NCBI GenBank assembly: GCA_013141075.1
Contig: JABFRQ010000008.1
Coordinates: forward strand, 1-59,822
Length of the DNA stretch: 59,822 bases
Reading direction: 5' to 3'
From: Methylotenera sp.
GTDB taxonomy: Bacteria; Pseudomonadota; Gammaproteobacteria; Burkholderiales; Methylophilaceae
In this document: in pieces, positions 52,433-59,822 of the stretch
How positions within the stretch are numbered: the stretch's first letter is position 1
How the letters are laid out: each line of letters begins with the position of its first letter
Notes under the pieces: generated by a model
Told to the model about the DNA's origin: nothing
Databases searched by the model: none
The model's input: only the letters and a program-made list of their open reading frames with translations
Made by a program: the position numbers and the translations under genes

Positions 52433-53338
52433 CTAAGCGCTTTCATTGCTAGCGGCATTACGCGCCACTTGCCACTCAACAAAGCTTTTAAGCATCAGCG
52501 TGACCAAAGCCAGCAATGCCAGTAATGACGCCACTGCAAACGCCGCCGCATAGTTGTATTCGTTGTATAAAATTTCTACATGCAGCGGCATGGTGTTGGT
52601 CATGCCACGAATATGGCCAGAAACCACAGATACCGCGCCAAACTCTCCCATTGCCCGTGCGTTGGTTAAAATAACGCCATATAGCAAACCCCATTTCACA
52701 TTGGGTAAAGTAATGCGCCAAAGAATCTGCCAGCCTGACGCGCCCAGCACCAAACCTGCCTCTTCTTCATCTTTACCTTGCGCTTGCATGAGCGGAATTA
52801 ACTCGCGTGCGACAAATGGAAAAGTCACAAAAACTGTCGCCAACACGATGCCTGGAATTGCAAAAATTACTTTGACATCGTGATCTATCAGCGATGAACC
52901 TACCCAACCTTGCAGGCCAAATATCAACACGTAAATTAAGCCTGCAATCACTGGCGAAACAGCAAAAGGCAAGTCAATTAAGGTAATCAAGATGCTTTTT
53001 CCTTTAAACTCAAACTTGGCAATTGCCCATGCGGCGGCGACACCAAATACCAAGTTTAACGGCACGGCAATTGCAGCCGCTATAAGGGTTAGTTTGATAG
53101 AAGATAACGCGTCAGGGTCTGATAACGCAGTAATATAAGTATCAAAGCCTTTGCGCAAAGCTTCGGTAAATACTGCTGCTAGTGGCACAATTAAAAATAT
53201 GCTCAAAAATAGCAGCACAATAAAAGTGAGTAGCCAGCGTACCCAAATAGGTTCAGATGTCGCGCGACTACGTGCTACTTTAGCGTTGTATTTACTGTAT
53301 TGCGATACAGCTTGAGTGGATACGGTTTGTATTGTCAT
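52433..53338 (-). CDS. cysW: Sulfate ABC transporter permease CysW
   Basis: One of two inner-membrane channel subunits. It has six predicted helices, with the N-terminal one at about residues 35-57 ([22 protein letters not shown]). The EAA loop that docks on CysA is [21 protein letters not shown], followed by [41 protein letters not shown], typical of CysW. It has 301 residues. It begins 20 bases after the cysT stop. The N-terminal 30 residues are polar and somewhat longer than in E. coli CysW. Confidence 0.95.
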   Translation of the reverse strand: MTIQTVSTQAVSQYSKYNAKVARSRATSEPIWVRWLLTFIVLLFLSIFLIVPLAAVFTEALRKGFDTYITALSDPDALSSIKLTLIAAAIAVPLNLVFGVAAAWAIAKFEFKGKSILITLIDLPFAVSPVIAGLIYVLIFGLQGWVGSSLIDHDVKVIFAIPGIVLATVFVTFPFVARELIPLMQAQGKDEEEAGLVLGASGWQILWRITLPNVKWGLLYGVILTNARAMGEFGAVSVVSGHIRGMTNTMPLHVEILYNEYNYAAAFAVASLLALLALVTLMLKSFVEWQVARNAASNESA

Positions 53339-53358
53339 AATAGCCTCTTAATTTATGC

Positions 53359-54189
53359 TTAATGCGTTGCACTAGCGCGGCGGTTAAACCACCACTGCAA
53401 ACCGTTAATGGCAAACAATAGTAAGAATGAAATTACCAGCATGACAACTGCTACTGCTGTCGCTTGCGCATATTCATATTGCTCAAGTTTGGTGATAATA
53501 ATCAGTGGTGTGATTTCTGAAACAAAGGGCACATTGCCCGCAATAAAAATCACCGAGCCATATTCGCCAATAGCCCGTGCAAAAGCCAACGCAAAGCCTG
53601 TGAGCAAGGCTGGCCAAATGGCGGGGAAGATAATTTTAGTAAACGTTTGCCAGCGATTAGCACCTAAGCTGGCGGCAGCTTCTTCGGTTTCAGCTTCTAA
53701 ATCTTGCAATACGGGTTGCACGGTACGCACCACAAAAGGCAAACCAATAAAAGTGAGAGCAACTATCACGCCTATAGGCGTAAAAGCCACTTTAATGCCG
53801 AGTGGTTCTAGCCATGAACCAATCCAGCCATTGCTGGCATACACCGCCGTTAAAGCAATGCCAGCTACGGCGGTGGGCAATGCAAATGGCAAATCTACCA
53901 ATGCATCAATCACTTTTTTACCAAAAAAATGATAGCGAACCAACACCCAAGCCGTGAGCAAGCCAAACACCGCATTGATTAAAGCGCCTATTAAAGAAGC
54001 GCCAAAAGTGAGTTTGTATGAAGCCACTACACGCGGCGCAGTGATTACCGTCCAAAACTCATTAAAGCTTAATTCTGTGGTTTTAATAAACGCCGCAGAA
54101 AGTGGAATTAGCACAATCAAGCTCAAATAAAGCAGCGTATACCCTAAGGATAAATTAAAGCCTGGAAGTATATTTTTTTGTTTTGCCAT
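53359..54189 (-). CDS. cysT: Sulfate ABC transporter permease CysT (CysU)
   Basis: The second channel subunit. A 276-residue protein with six helices; the first is LSLGYTLLYLSLIVLIPLSAAFI. Conserved segments are LPFALPTAVAGIALTAVYASNGWIG, the EAA loop EEAAASLGANRWQTFTKIIFP, and ALAFARAIGEYGSVIFIAGNVPFVSEITPLIIITKLEQY, which is diagnostic of CysT. It is separated from the TOBE gene by a 73-base gap with a strong hairpin, so expression relative to sbp may be reduced. The start ATG is at 54189. Confidence 0.95.
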   Translation of the reverse strand: MAKQKNILPGFNLSLGYTLLYLSLIVLIPLSAAFIKTTELSFNEFWTVITAPRVVASYKLTFGASLIGALINAVFGLLTAWVLVRYHFFGKKVIDALVDLPFALPTAVAGIALTAVYASNGWIGSWLEPLGIKVAFTPIGVIVALTFIGLPFVVRTVQPVLQDLEAETEEAAASLGANRWQTFTKIIFPAIWPALLTGFALAFARAIGEYGSVIFIAGNVPFVSEITPLIIITKLEQYEYAQATAVAVVMLVISFLLLFAINGLQWWFNRRASATH

Positions 54190-54216
54190 GAGAAATTCAA
54201 TCTAATTTAGTTTTAA

Positions 54217-54246
54217 GTGAGCAGAAAATAGTTATTTTCTGCTCAC
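54217..54246. terminator. Intercistronic hairpin between the TOBE gene and cysT
   Basis: Perfect 14-bp arms GTGAGCAGAAAATA / TATTTTCTGCTCAC with a 2-base loop on the DNA. On the transcribed minus strand it is followed by TTAAAACT, not by a full T-run. It could act as a leaky terminator or protect the upstream mRNA 3' end. On the plus strand a run of five T follows. Confidence 0.6.
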
Positions 54247-54262
54247 TTTTTGTTAAGTTTGC

Positions 54263-54478
54263 TTATAGTTTCGCGATAGAGACGTCAGTTGCTTTCACTA
54301 AAGCCAGCACTTCAGAGCCTATATCTAGCGCCAACTCTTTGATTGATCGGGTGGTAATCACTGAGGTTATAATGCCAGATGAAGTTTCTACTTCTACTTC
54401 TGAAACCACATCACCCCAAACAATTACTTTGATTTTTCCGCGTAATTGATTACGCACATTCACTGCTAATAAAGCCAT
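54263..54478 (-). CDS. Stand-alone TOBE (molbindin/Mop) protein
   Basis: A 71-residue protein made of a single TOBE/Mop domain: AVNVRNQLRGKIKVIVWGDVVSEVEVET, GIITSVITTRSIKELALDIG, SEVLALVKATDVSIAKL. Proteins of this size assemble into hexamers that bind molybdate or tungstate. ATG 54478 is chosen because AAGGAG lies 8 bases upstream; the frame is open further but would overlap sbp. It lies between sbp and cysT in the sulfate uptake operon, an unusual place. It may buffer molybdate that enters by the sulfate system, or bind a related oxyanion; both are inference. Confidence 0.85.
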   Translation of the reverse strand: MALLAVNVRNQLRGKIKVIVWGDVVSEVEVETSSGIITSVITTRSIKELALDIGSEVLALVKATDVSIAKL

Positions 54479-54569
54479 CACGGTTTCTCCTTGTGTATTT
54501 ACTGGTGCCAAGCCCAGTAAATGCGTGTTAATAATGTATTGAACAACTCTCATGTATTTTGATTGTTCG

Positions 54570-55580
54570 TTATTTTTGATAAATTTGGTCAAACGTGCCA
54601 CCGTCAGAAAAATGCTTTTTCTGCGCGGCTTGCCAACCACCAAAGTCTTCATCAATTTTCACAAAATTCACCTTTGGAAATTGCGCTTCGTATTTTTTGG
54701 CTACAGAAGCTAAAGTAGGGCGATAGTAGTTTTTAGCAGCAATCTCTTGACCTTCTTCGGTGTATAAGTACTCCAAATAAGCTTTAGCTACGGCTTCAGT
54801 ACCATGTTTTTTGGCGAATTTATCGACTACGGTGACAGGGGGCTCAGCTAGAATTGAGAGCGATGGCACCACAATTTCAAATTTGCCTACGCCCAATTCT
54901 TTTTGCGCTAAAAATGCTTCGTTTTCCCAAGCAAGTAATACGTCGCCAATGCCGCGCTCTACAAAGGTGGTAGTTGATCCGCGTGCGCCAGTATCTAGCA
55001 CAGGTACGTTTTTAAACAATTTACTGATGAATTCTTTAGTTTTAGCTTCATCATTGCCGTTTTGCTTTTGTGCATAAGCCCAAGCGGCTAAGTAGTTCCA
55101 GCGTGCGCCACCAGATGTTTTAGGGTTAGGGGTAATGACTGAAACGTTTTGTTTAACTAAGTCACCCCAATCTTTAATGTTTTTAGGGTTGCCTTTACGC
55201 ACTAAAAATACAATGGTTGAGGTGTAAGGCGAGCTGTTATGCGCTAAATGTTTTTGCCAATCTTTTGGAATCAACTTGCCCTTTTCTTGTAATTGGTCAA
55301 CGTCGTAAGCTAATGCAAGTGTAGCGATGTCTGCATCTAAGCCGTCAATAATGGCGCGGGCTTGCTTACCAGAGCCGCCGTGTGAAGTTTTAACCACAAC
55401 ATCGTCACCCGTTTTTGTTTTCCAAAAGGCAGCAAATGCTTTGTTGAAATCTTGGTAAAGCTCACGCGTTGGGTCATAAGAAACATTAAGCAAATTGACT
55501 TCTTTTGCTAATGCGGTGGCTGGTGCTGCAACGCCATATATCGCGCTAAGTAGGGCAATGGCTAATAGTGATTTTTTCAT
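54570..55580 (-). CDS. sbp: Sulfate-binding periplasmic protein
   Basis: The binding protein of the sulfate importer. Signal peptide [20 protein letters not shown] ends ATALA. Typical of Sbp/Cys[57 protein letters not shown] (sulfate-contacting SHGGSGKQA), [74 protein letters not shown] 55580 has AAGGA 8 bases upstream and gives 336 residues. A short open frame with its own strong ribosome site lies just before it (55611-55661). Confidence 0.96.
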   Translation of the reverse strand: MKKSLLAIALLSAIYGVAAPATALAKEVNLLNVSYDPTRELYQDFNKAFAAFWKTKTGDDVVVKTSHGGSGKQARAIIDGLDADIATLALAYDVDQLQEKGKLIPKDWQKHLAHNSSPYTSTIVFLVRKGNPKNIKDWGDLVKQNVSVITPNPKTSGGARWNYLAAWAYAQKQNGNDEAKTKEFISKLFKNVPVLDTGARGSTTTFVERGIGDVLLAWENEAFLAQKELGVGKFEIVVPSLSILAEPPVTVVDKFAKKHGTEAVAKAYLEYLYTEEGQEIAAKNYYRPTLASVAKKYEAQFPKVNFVKIDEDFGGWQAAQKKHFSDGGTFDQIYQK

Positions 55581-55610
55581 TTTTAAATCCTTCAATAATT
55601 TGTTTTAATT

Positions 55611-55661
55611 TCAATTTTTTGTATGGTGTAAAGTACGCATATTCAAACAATGACATCGCAT
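55611..55661 (-). CDS. Putative 16-residue Cys/Met-rich leader peptide upstream of sbp
   Basis: ATG 55661 is preceded by AAAGGAG with 6 bases of spacing, a stronger ribosome site than most genes in this window have. The frame reads MRCHCLNMRTLHHTKN and stops at 55611, 30 bases before the sbp start. Cys at positions 3 and 5 and Met at 1 and 8 would let the ribosome sense cysteine (and methionine) supply. Cysteine-rich leader peptides are known before sulfur genes in other bacteria. No other product is suggested. No classic attenuator hairpin was found, so control could be by coupling or Rho. Not tested. Confidence 0.5.
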   Translation of the reverse strand: MRCHCLNMRTLHHTKN

Positions 55662-55702
55662 ATCGCGCTCCTTTAAATGTTAGTTTTTAATTGTTTTAAA
55701 GA

Positions 55703-57277
55703 TTAGAAAGCTACTTGGAAGCGCGCAAGTAAAGCGTTTTCACTTTCACGGTCGGTAACGTTTGTACCTGCCGCATTCACCGCTGTAATGCCAATGCCTG
55801 CGCCACCATCAAAACTTGTATGTGTGTAATTAAGTGCAACTTTAGCGTTTTCATTCAGATACCAATTCACGCCTGCAATCCATGATTTCGCTGATTTAGC
55901 GCTGGTTGATAAGTCAGCATAAGCGCCTGTAAAAGTAGTGCCAGCAGGGTTTTTAAAGGTGTCATTATCCAAATTGATTTCACTGTAGCGTGCCACTAGT
56001 TCCCATGCGCCCCAGCCACCTTTATCTAAATCAAAGTTATTTTTTGGCTTAACACCTTTAAATGAAGCGTCTTCGCCTGTAATAAGGTATGAAGCAGCTA
56101 CTTGCCACGCATCATGTTTAAGCTTTTTGTTACTACCCGCTACAAAAGCAGTGTTAGTGCCACCGCCGCCAGCGGCTAAAGAGCCACCTGTGGTCAAGCT
56201 TACATCTTGACTAACGCGTGCATATTCAGCAATAACGCCTAATGGGCCAAAATAGTAGTTTGCTTGAGGCGTAATGCGGAAGCGTTTGCCATCAGCAACA
56301 GCTCCACCTGCGTATCTAAAGAAAGTTTGTTGACCGTCTGTTACATAACTAGGTAGACCATTACGGGTCGCATCGGCCGCAGATGTGTCTGTGAAGTTAA
56401 GATTACGCTCACCTGTAAATTTAGTGTAAGTGCCACCAATACCAAAGCCTAAGCCTGCCAGTGCAGAAGTTGAATCGTTAAATGGTGTAGTAAATAAACG
56501 CGCAGTATATTCACGCTCACCGTTGTACTCATTGCCAGTGCTGATATTGCCACCATCATTTACACCGTTGACAATACCAACGCCATAATTGAGCTTATTG
56601 CTCAGTAAATCACCTGATACGGTTACACCTAAATCACGGTTTGGCAAAATAGCGTTAGTGACATAGCTACGTTCAAGGAATTTAATATCACCACCACCTT
56701 GCAAACGCTCTAAACCCACAATACTTTTTTGCTTACCTGCGCGCACTTTGAATGCTGGGCTAAAATTAGCATCCACATAAGCATCTACCGCTGAAGCGCT
56801 ACCGCCTGCAAACTCTGGCGTAAAGCGGAAACCATATTTACCACCGACTTTACCTTCAATGGTTGGGCGTACGCGGCGCAATAATGCGGTGTCTGCCGCA
56901 TTATGAAAGCCATTAGCATCTAAATCACCCGCACGTTGATTTGAGCGATTACGCACATCATTAGCACCTGATGAATATGCGCGATAATCAGCTTGAATTA
57001 AGCCTCTAAATTTAATTTCATTTTTCCCATCAGGTGAAGATAAAGAAAAACCGCTACTGCTAGCTTTTACTATTGGTGTTGTTTTTTTAGCCGCATCCGC
57101 TGTTTCTTCGTTAATCTCGCCTTTGCGGGCCAGCACTTTTACTTGCTGGCTAAGTTCTTGTACCAAACCGCGTAGTTCTTCAAGCTCAGCACTATCATTA
57201 GCACTCGCGGTAATGGGTAATGAAATAATGCCGCTAGCAATAAGCGCTGCTGCATATTTTGAAAATTTGAATTGCAT
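55703..57277 (-). CDS. Outer-membrane porin (OprP/OprO-like phosphate-selective porin family)
   Basis: A 524-residue beta-barrel protein with a signal peptide (ISLPITASA). The first mature part is a short coiled coil (SAELEELRGLVQELSQQVKVLARKG), as in trimeric OprP/OprO-type porins. The barrel contains the family segments KFRGLIQADYRAYSSGAND, RRVRPTIEGKVGGKYGFRFTPEF and FKVRAGKQKSIVGLERLQGGGDIKFLERSYVTNAILPNRDLGV, and closes with ENALLARFQVAF. OprP-type channels pass phosphate or polyphosphate. Here it is embedded between yezD and sbp, so sulfate passage is a reasonable guess. A 65-base gap separates it from yezD. Confidence 0.87.
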   Translation of the reverse strand: MQFKFSKYAAALIASGIISLPITASANDSAELEELRGLVQELSQQVKVLARKGEINEETADAAKKTTPIVKASSSGFSLSSPDGKNEIKFRGLIQADYRAYSSGANDVRNRSNQRAGDLDANGFHNAADTALLRRVRPTIEGKVGGKYGFRFTPEFAGGSASAVDAYVDANFSPAFKVRAGKQKSIVGLERLQGGGDIKFLERSYVTNAILPNRDLGVTVSGDLLSNKLNYGVGIVNGVNDGGNISTGNEYNGEREYTARLFTTPFNDSTSALAGLGFGIGGTYTKFTGERNLNFTDTSAADATRNGLPSYVTDGQQTFFRYAGGAVADGKRFRITPQANYYFGPLGVIAEYARVSQDVSLTTGGSLAAGGGGTNTAFVAGSNKKLKHDAWQVAASYLITGEDASFKGVKPKNNFDLDKGGWGAWELVARYSEINLDNDTFKNPAGTTFTGAYADLSTSAKSAKSWIAGVNWYLNENAKVALNYTHTSFDGGAGIGITAVNAAGTNVTDRESENALLARFQVAF

Positions 57278-57342
57278 GTTTATCTCCTGAATAAGCTTCC
57301 AGCCTACTGGTCAGCCTATGAATTTAAGATTTTTATAATTTC

Positions 57343-57573
57343 TTATTTGGCCGCTGCTTTTGCAGTAAGCGTGAATTTGGTGCTCACTTGGTTCTTAGCG
57401 CTATCTTGGCTAAACCTAAGTTTTTCTCTTTTCTCAATTTGCGTCACACGTCCTTCATGCAGCACAATTTCAACTGAGCCAAAACCAGAGCCTTGTTTAA
57501 GCTCTTCAACAGCACGTAAAATTTCATCAGAAACCTCACGATTTGTTTTTGATGTACTTTGAATCACAGTCAT
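57343..57573 (-). CDS. YezD family protein (DUF2292)
   Basis: A 76-residue protein with the YezD/DUF2292 core SDEILRAVEELKQGSGFGSVEIVLHEGRVTQIEKREKLRF, two short strands and a helix. The family is commonly found next to sulfate transport and assimilation genes, and its DNA is often preceded by sulfur-regulator sites, but no reaction is known. ATG 57573 is used; the longer frame to 57618 adds a poorly conserved start. It is the first gene of the sulfate uptake region, and its promoter lies in 57574-57813, where ATTCTAT and AT-rich dyads occur. Confidence 0.85.
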   Translation of the reverse strand: MTVIQSTSKTNREVSDEILRAVEELKQGSGFGSVEIVLHEGRVTQIEKREKLRFSQDSAKNQVSTKFTLTAKAAAK

Positions 57574-57813
57574 GGCATAAACCTTAAATCTAATTTTGTA
57601 AAAAGCGAATGCACGCACTATAAGGCCACATTAAAACAATTAAAAAGAATTTGTTTTTATAAGTTTATAATTAAATAGAATATAAAGAGAAGGTTTAAAT
57701 TTTCAATTGACGTGAAAAAATGGCGTAATACCTAAGAATGGCTCTGGTTAATATAGACTTTAATGCGCGTGTCTATCAGGTCTAAAAGATATGTATCAGG
57801 TATAATTACACCC

Positions 57814-59150
57814 ATGATACAAACCATTATTTTAGTCATTGCACTGTTGATTTTGCTGTTATTGGCCTGGCAGTTATGGCGCAATGTTCAGCTTGATAAA
57901 AACTCTGCTGCCTTGCAACAAGTACTTTTGCAACAGCTAGAAGAAAAGCATCGTGCTATGTTGTTAGACTTTAACGATGGCTTAAACAAGCTTGGAGACC
58001 GTTTAGGTGCTTCATCTAGCGAAATTAGCGAGCGTTTGCGTGCAAGTGTGGCAGCTGAGCTGCAAGCCACGCGTGACGCTATGCAAGCGCTACAATTGGC
58101 ACAAAATACTAGTTTATCTCTTACGCGTGAAACTGTTCTTGAAAAGCTGCACACCACACTGTCCGAGCAAGGCAAAGCCGAGCAAGAGCTTATTCAATCG
58201 ACCATGCGCAACGCTACAATTCAATTAACCAGCACGATTGATAATTTGGCCAAAACCGTTGATGGCCGCTTAGAGCAAATCGGCGGCAAAGGTTTCTGAG
58301 CGTTTGGATGAAGGCTTTAAAAAAGACCAACCAAACCTTTATTGACGTAATGGCGCGCCTTGCCACGATTGATGAAGCGCAAAAGAAAATTGATGGTTTA
58401 ACGACCAATGTAGTGAGTTTGCAAGAGTTGCTGGGTGACAAGCGCAGCCGAGGTGCATTTGGCGAAGTGCAGCTAGAAGCCTTGGTGCGTAACGTGTTGC
58501 CAGTGAATTCATTCGCCATGCAATACACGTTTGAAAATGGCACACGGGCTGATTGTGCTTTGTTTTTGCCAGACCCAACAGGCACAGTTGCGGTAGATAG
58601 CAAATTTCCGCTAGAAAATTATCACCGCATGTTTGATAACAAATTGAGCGATATTGAGCAATTGGCGGCTGAAAAACAGTTTAAGTTAGACGTTAAAAAG
58701 CACGTAGATGACATCGCCAATAAGTACATTATTTCAAACGTAACGTCAGATGGCGCGGTGATGTTTATCCCCGCAGAGGCTGTGTTTGCTGAGCTGCACG
58801 CTTACCATAACGATGTGATTGAATACGCCATGAATAAACGTGTTTGGGTAGTTTCACCCACCACGCTCATGGCAGTGCTAAACACCGCCCGCGCGGTGCT
58901 TAAAGATGTTGAAACGCGCAAACAAGTGCATGTGATTAAAGAGGAGTTAGGCAAGCTAAGCAAAGATTTTGGTCGCTTTGACCAACGCATGAAAAAACTG
59001 GCTGATAACATTCGCCAAGCGCATGAAAACGCGCAAGAAGTGCATATTTCTAGCCAAAAAATATCAAACCGCTTCGCACAGATTGAGCGTGTAGAGTTAG
59101 CAAATAAGCCGCTAGATGTGCTGGATATTATTGACGATGCAGATGACTAA
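57814..59150 (+). pseudogene. rmuC: DNA recombination protein RmuC, two frameshifts
   Basis: The first frame (57814-58299) gives a membrane helix (TIILVIALLILLLLAWQLW), then a long coiled coil (LQQLEEKHRAMLLDF to STIDNLAKTVDGRLEQIGGK), and stops. The second (from about 58320 to 59150) gives the RmuC nuclease-like domain: KTNQTFIDVMARLATIDEAQKK, GDKRSRGAFGEVQLEALV, VAVDSKFPLENYHRMF, FIPAEAVFAELHAYH, WVVSPTTLMAVLNTARAVLKD. Removing one G at 58291-58292 and one A in the run 58319-58324 restores one protein of about 445 residues, the normal size. RmuC limits DNA inversions at short repeats. Both breaks look like sequence errors or very recent damage. Confidence 0.85.
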
Positions 59151-59151
59151 C

Positions 59152-59413
59152 ATGAAAATTAAAATATTTTATTTCGCAAGACTCAAAGAAACGCTTAAAT
59201 TTTCTACCGAAGATTTAGAGTTATTGATGATGTTTTGCAGGTACGCTGACAATACTAAAACTCAGCTCACCTTTCTAAACGCAACGATACTTGGCAACAA
59301 ATGTTGATGGGCAAGCTAAGTGCGTGGCGCGATTAACCATGTGTGGTGGATAACGCGCAGATTGTAGATGGAAGATGAAAGTGGCTTTTTTCCCACCAGT
59401 GACGGGTGGTTAA
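59152..59413 (+). pseudogene. moaD: Molybdopterin synthase small subunit MoaD, several frameshifts
   Basis: ATG 59152 starts one base after the RmuC stop. The first frame reads MKIKIFYFARLKETLKFSTE, a clear ubiquitin-like MoaD start, and then loses phase. Later pieces in other frames read RNDTWQQMLMGK (near 59278), INHVVDNAQIVDGDEVAFF-like with gaps (about 59328-59390) and the ending PPVTGG with the C-terminal double glycine at 59405-59410. At least three single-base changes are needed to join these. MoaD carries the thiocarboxylate sulfur into molybdopterin. The gene is probably intact in the cell and damaged only in this sequence. Confidence 0.7.
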
Positions 59414-59427
59414 ATGCATACAATAAG

Positions 59428-59460
59428 CCCCCTCTCCCTTTATGGGGAGAGGGGTTGGGG
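59428..59460. repeat. C/G-rich inverted repeat left of the DUF559 gene
   Basis: CCCCTCTCCC (59429-59438) and GGGAGAGGGG (59445-59454) form a perfect 10-bp stem, followed by TTGGGG. Read on the minus strand it resembles the repeat at 59794-59822. Confidence 0.8.
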
Positions 59461-59483
59461 AAGGTGATTGCCACATAAAAACA

Positions 59484-59793
59484 TTGAATTTTCAAAGCTT
59501 TACGTACCAATCAAACCGACGCTGAACTAAAAGTTTGGCAGAGGAGCTTCAAAGGCTATTCCGTTTTTAAGTTTAGGCGGCAAGTGCTAATTGGCAACTT
59601 TATTGTTGATTTTGTGTGTTTGAGAAAAAGCTAATCATTGAAATTGATGGTGGTCAACATTTAGAGAGTGAAAAGATTTAACGCGTGATGCAAAATTAAA
59701 TGCGCGAGATATCAAGTGTTAAGGTTTGGAATAATGAGGTGATGCAAAATTTTGGGGGTGTGTTAAGTGATTGTACAAAGAAGTTACAAACAG
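59484..59793 (+). pseudogene. DUF559 (Vsr/restriction-endonuclease-like) protein, several frameshifts
   Basis: Pieces in three frames match one DUF559 protein: ALRTNQTDAELKVWQR, then KFRRQVLIGNFIVDFVC, then IIEIDGGQH (catalytic-type Glu and Asp), and near the end a stretch corresponding to RFWNNEVMQN. Each join needs one base inserted in a short run (T-run near 59620, A-run near 59674, G near 59720, T-run near 59728). DUF559 is a PD-(D/E)xK-type fold of unknown function, often found as a single gene framed by CCCTCTCCC repeats, as here. The exact ends are estimates. Confidence 0.65.
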
Positions 59794-59822
59794 CCCCTCT
59801 CCCCAGCCCTCTCCACAAGGGA
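59794..59822. repeat. C/G-rich repeat right of the DUF559 gene (runs off window)
   Basis: CCCCTCTCCCCAGCCCTCTC then CACAAGGGA. It is the inverted counterpart of 59428-59460 and is cut by the window end. Confidence 0.75.

Noticed and set aside
1..59822. tRNA genes, rRNA genes, CRISPR arrays, prophage or integrase-bearing islands
   Set aside because: None was seen by reading both strands; the SRP RNA is the only structural RNA recognised.

Overview
The window looks like a 60 kb chromosomal stretch of a beta-proteobacterium close to the methylotrophic Methylophilaceae (Methylotenera-like). This rests on the gene content: a four-gene block for tetrahydromethanopterin/methylofuran cofactor synthesis (flavoprotein, DHPS-like protein, DUF447, MfnB), an fhs gene, the hfq-hflX-hflK-hflC-DUF2065-hisZ-purA order typical of beta-proteobacteria, and moderate-to-low GC. 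No rRNA, tRNA, CRISPR array, prophage or complete insertion sequence was seen. One structural RNA is present, the 4.5S SRP RNA beside dnaX.

Layout. 1-3028: a minus-strand set (GST, MAPEG, SnoaL-like, membrane protein) divergent from an AraC regulator; three of these genes carry single-base homopolymer frameshifts. 3045-5898: envelope proteins (pentapeptide repeat, glycine zipper) and a shortened RecJ-neighbour gene. 5976-17506: a long plus-strand run with recJ, hfq, hflX, hflKC, DUF2065, hisZ, purA and the C1-cofactor module. 17675-21593: OmpA-family protein, then mtaD, ubiG, gph. 21625-30136: minus-strand recR, ybaB, dnaX, SRP RNA, and a helicase/metallopeptidase pair, with some unrecognised genes. 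30242-38110: ferredoxin and the assimilatory sulfate reduction operon (cysI, DUF934, cysH, cysD, cysN, TauE exporter), divergent from a CysB-type regulator. 38224-44689: DUF302 lipoprotein, DUF853 ATPase, fhs, YigZ, AI-2E-type permease, K+ channel. 44737-47908: a CHASE2/SH3/M48 envelope operon. 48005-51297: ZnuD-like TonB receptor and HemD. 51333-57573: the sulfate uptake operon (YezD, porin, Sbp, TOBE protein, CysT, CysW, CysA). 57814-59822: rmuC, moaD and a DUF559 cassette, all broken by several small indels.

Together the genes give an almost complete sulfur supply line: porin, periplasmic binding protein, ABC importer, ATP sulfurylase, APS-type reductase, ferredoxin-type sulfite reductase and a LysR regulator. 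The most interesting small signal is a 16-codon open frame with a very strong ribosome binding site just upstream of sbp. It encodes two Cys and two Met in its first eight codons, as expected of a sulfur-sensing leader peptide. A hairpin between the TOBE gene and cysT may set the ratio of binding protein to permease.

Indels in homopolymers cluster in the first 3 kb and last 1.5 kb, while I saw none in the roughly 54 kb between. I read this as low sequence quality at contig ends rather than as a run of true pseudogenes, but the sequence alone cannot settle it.
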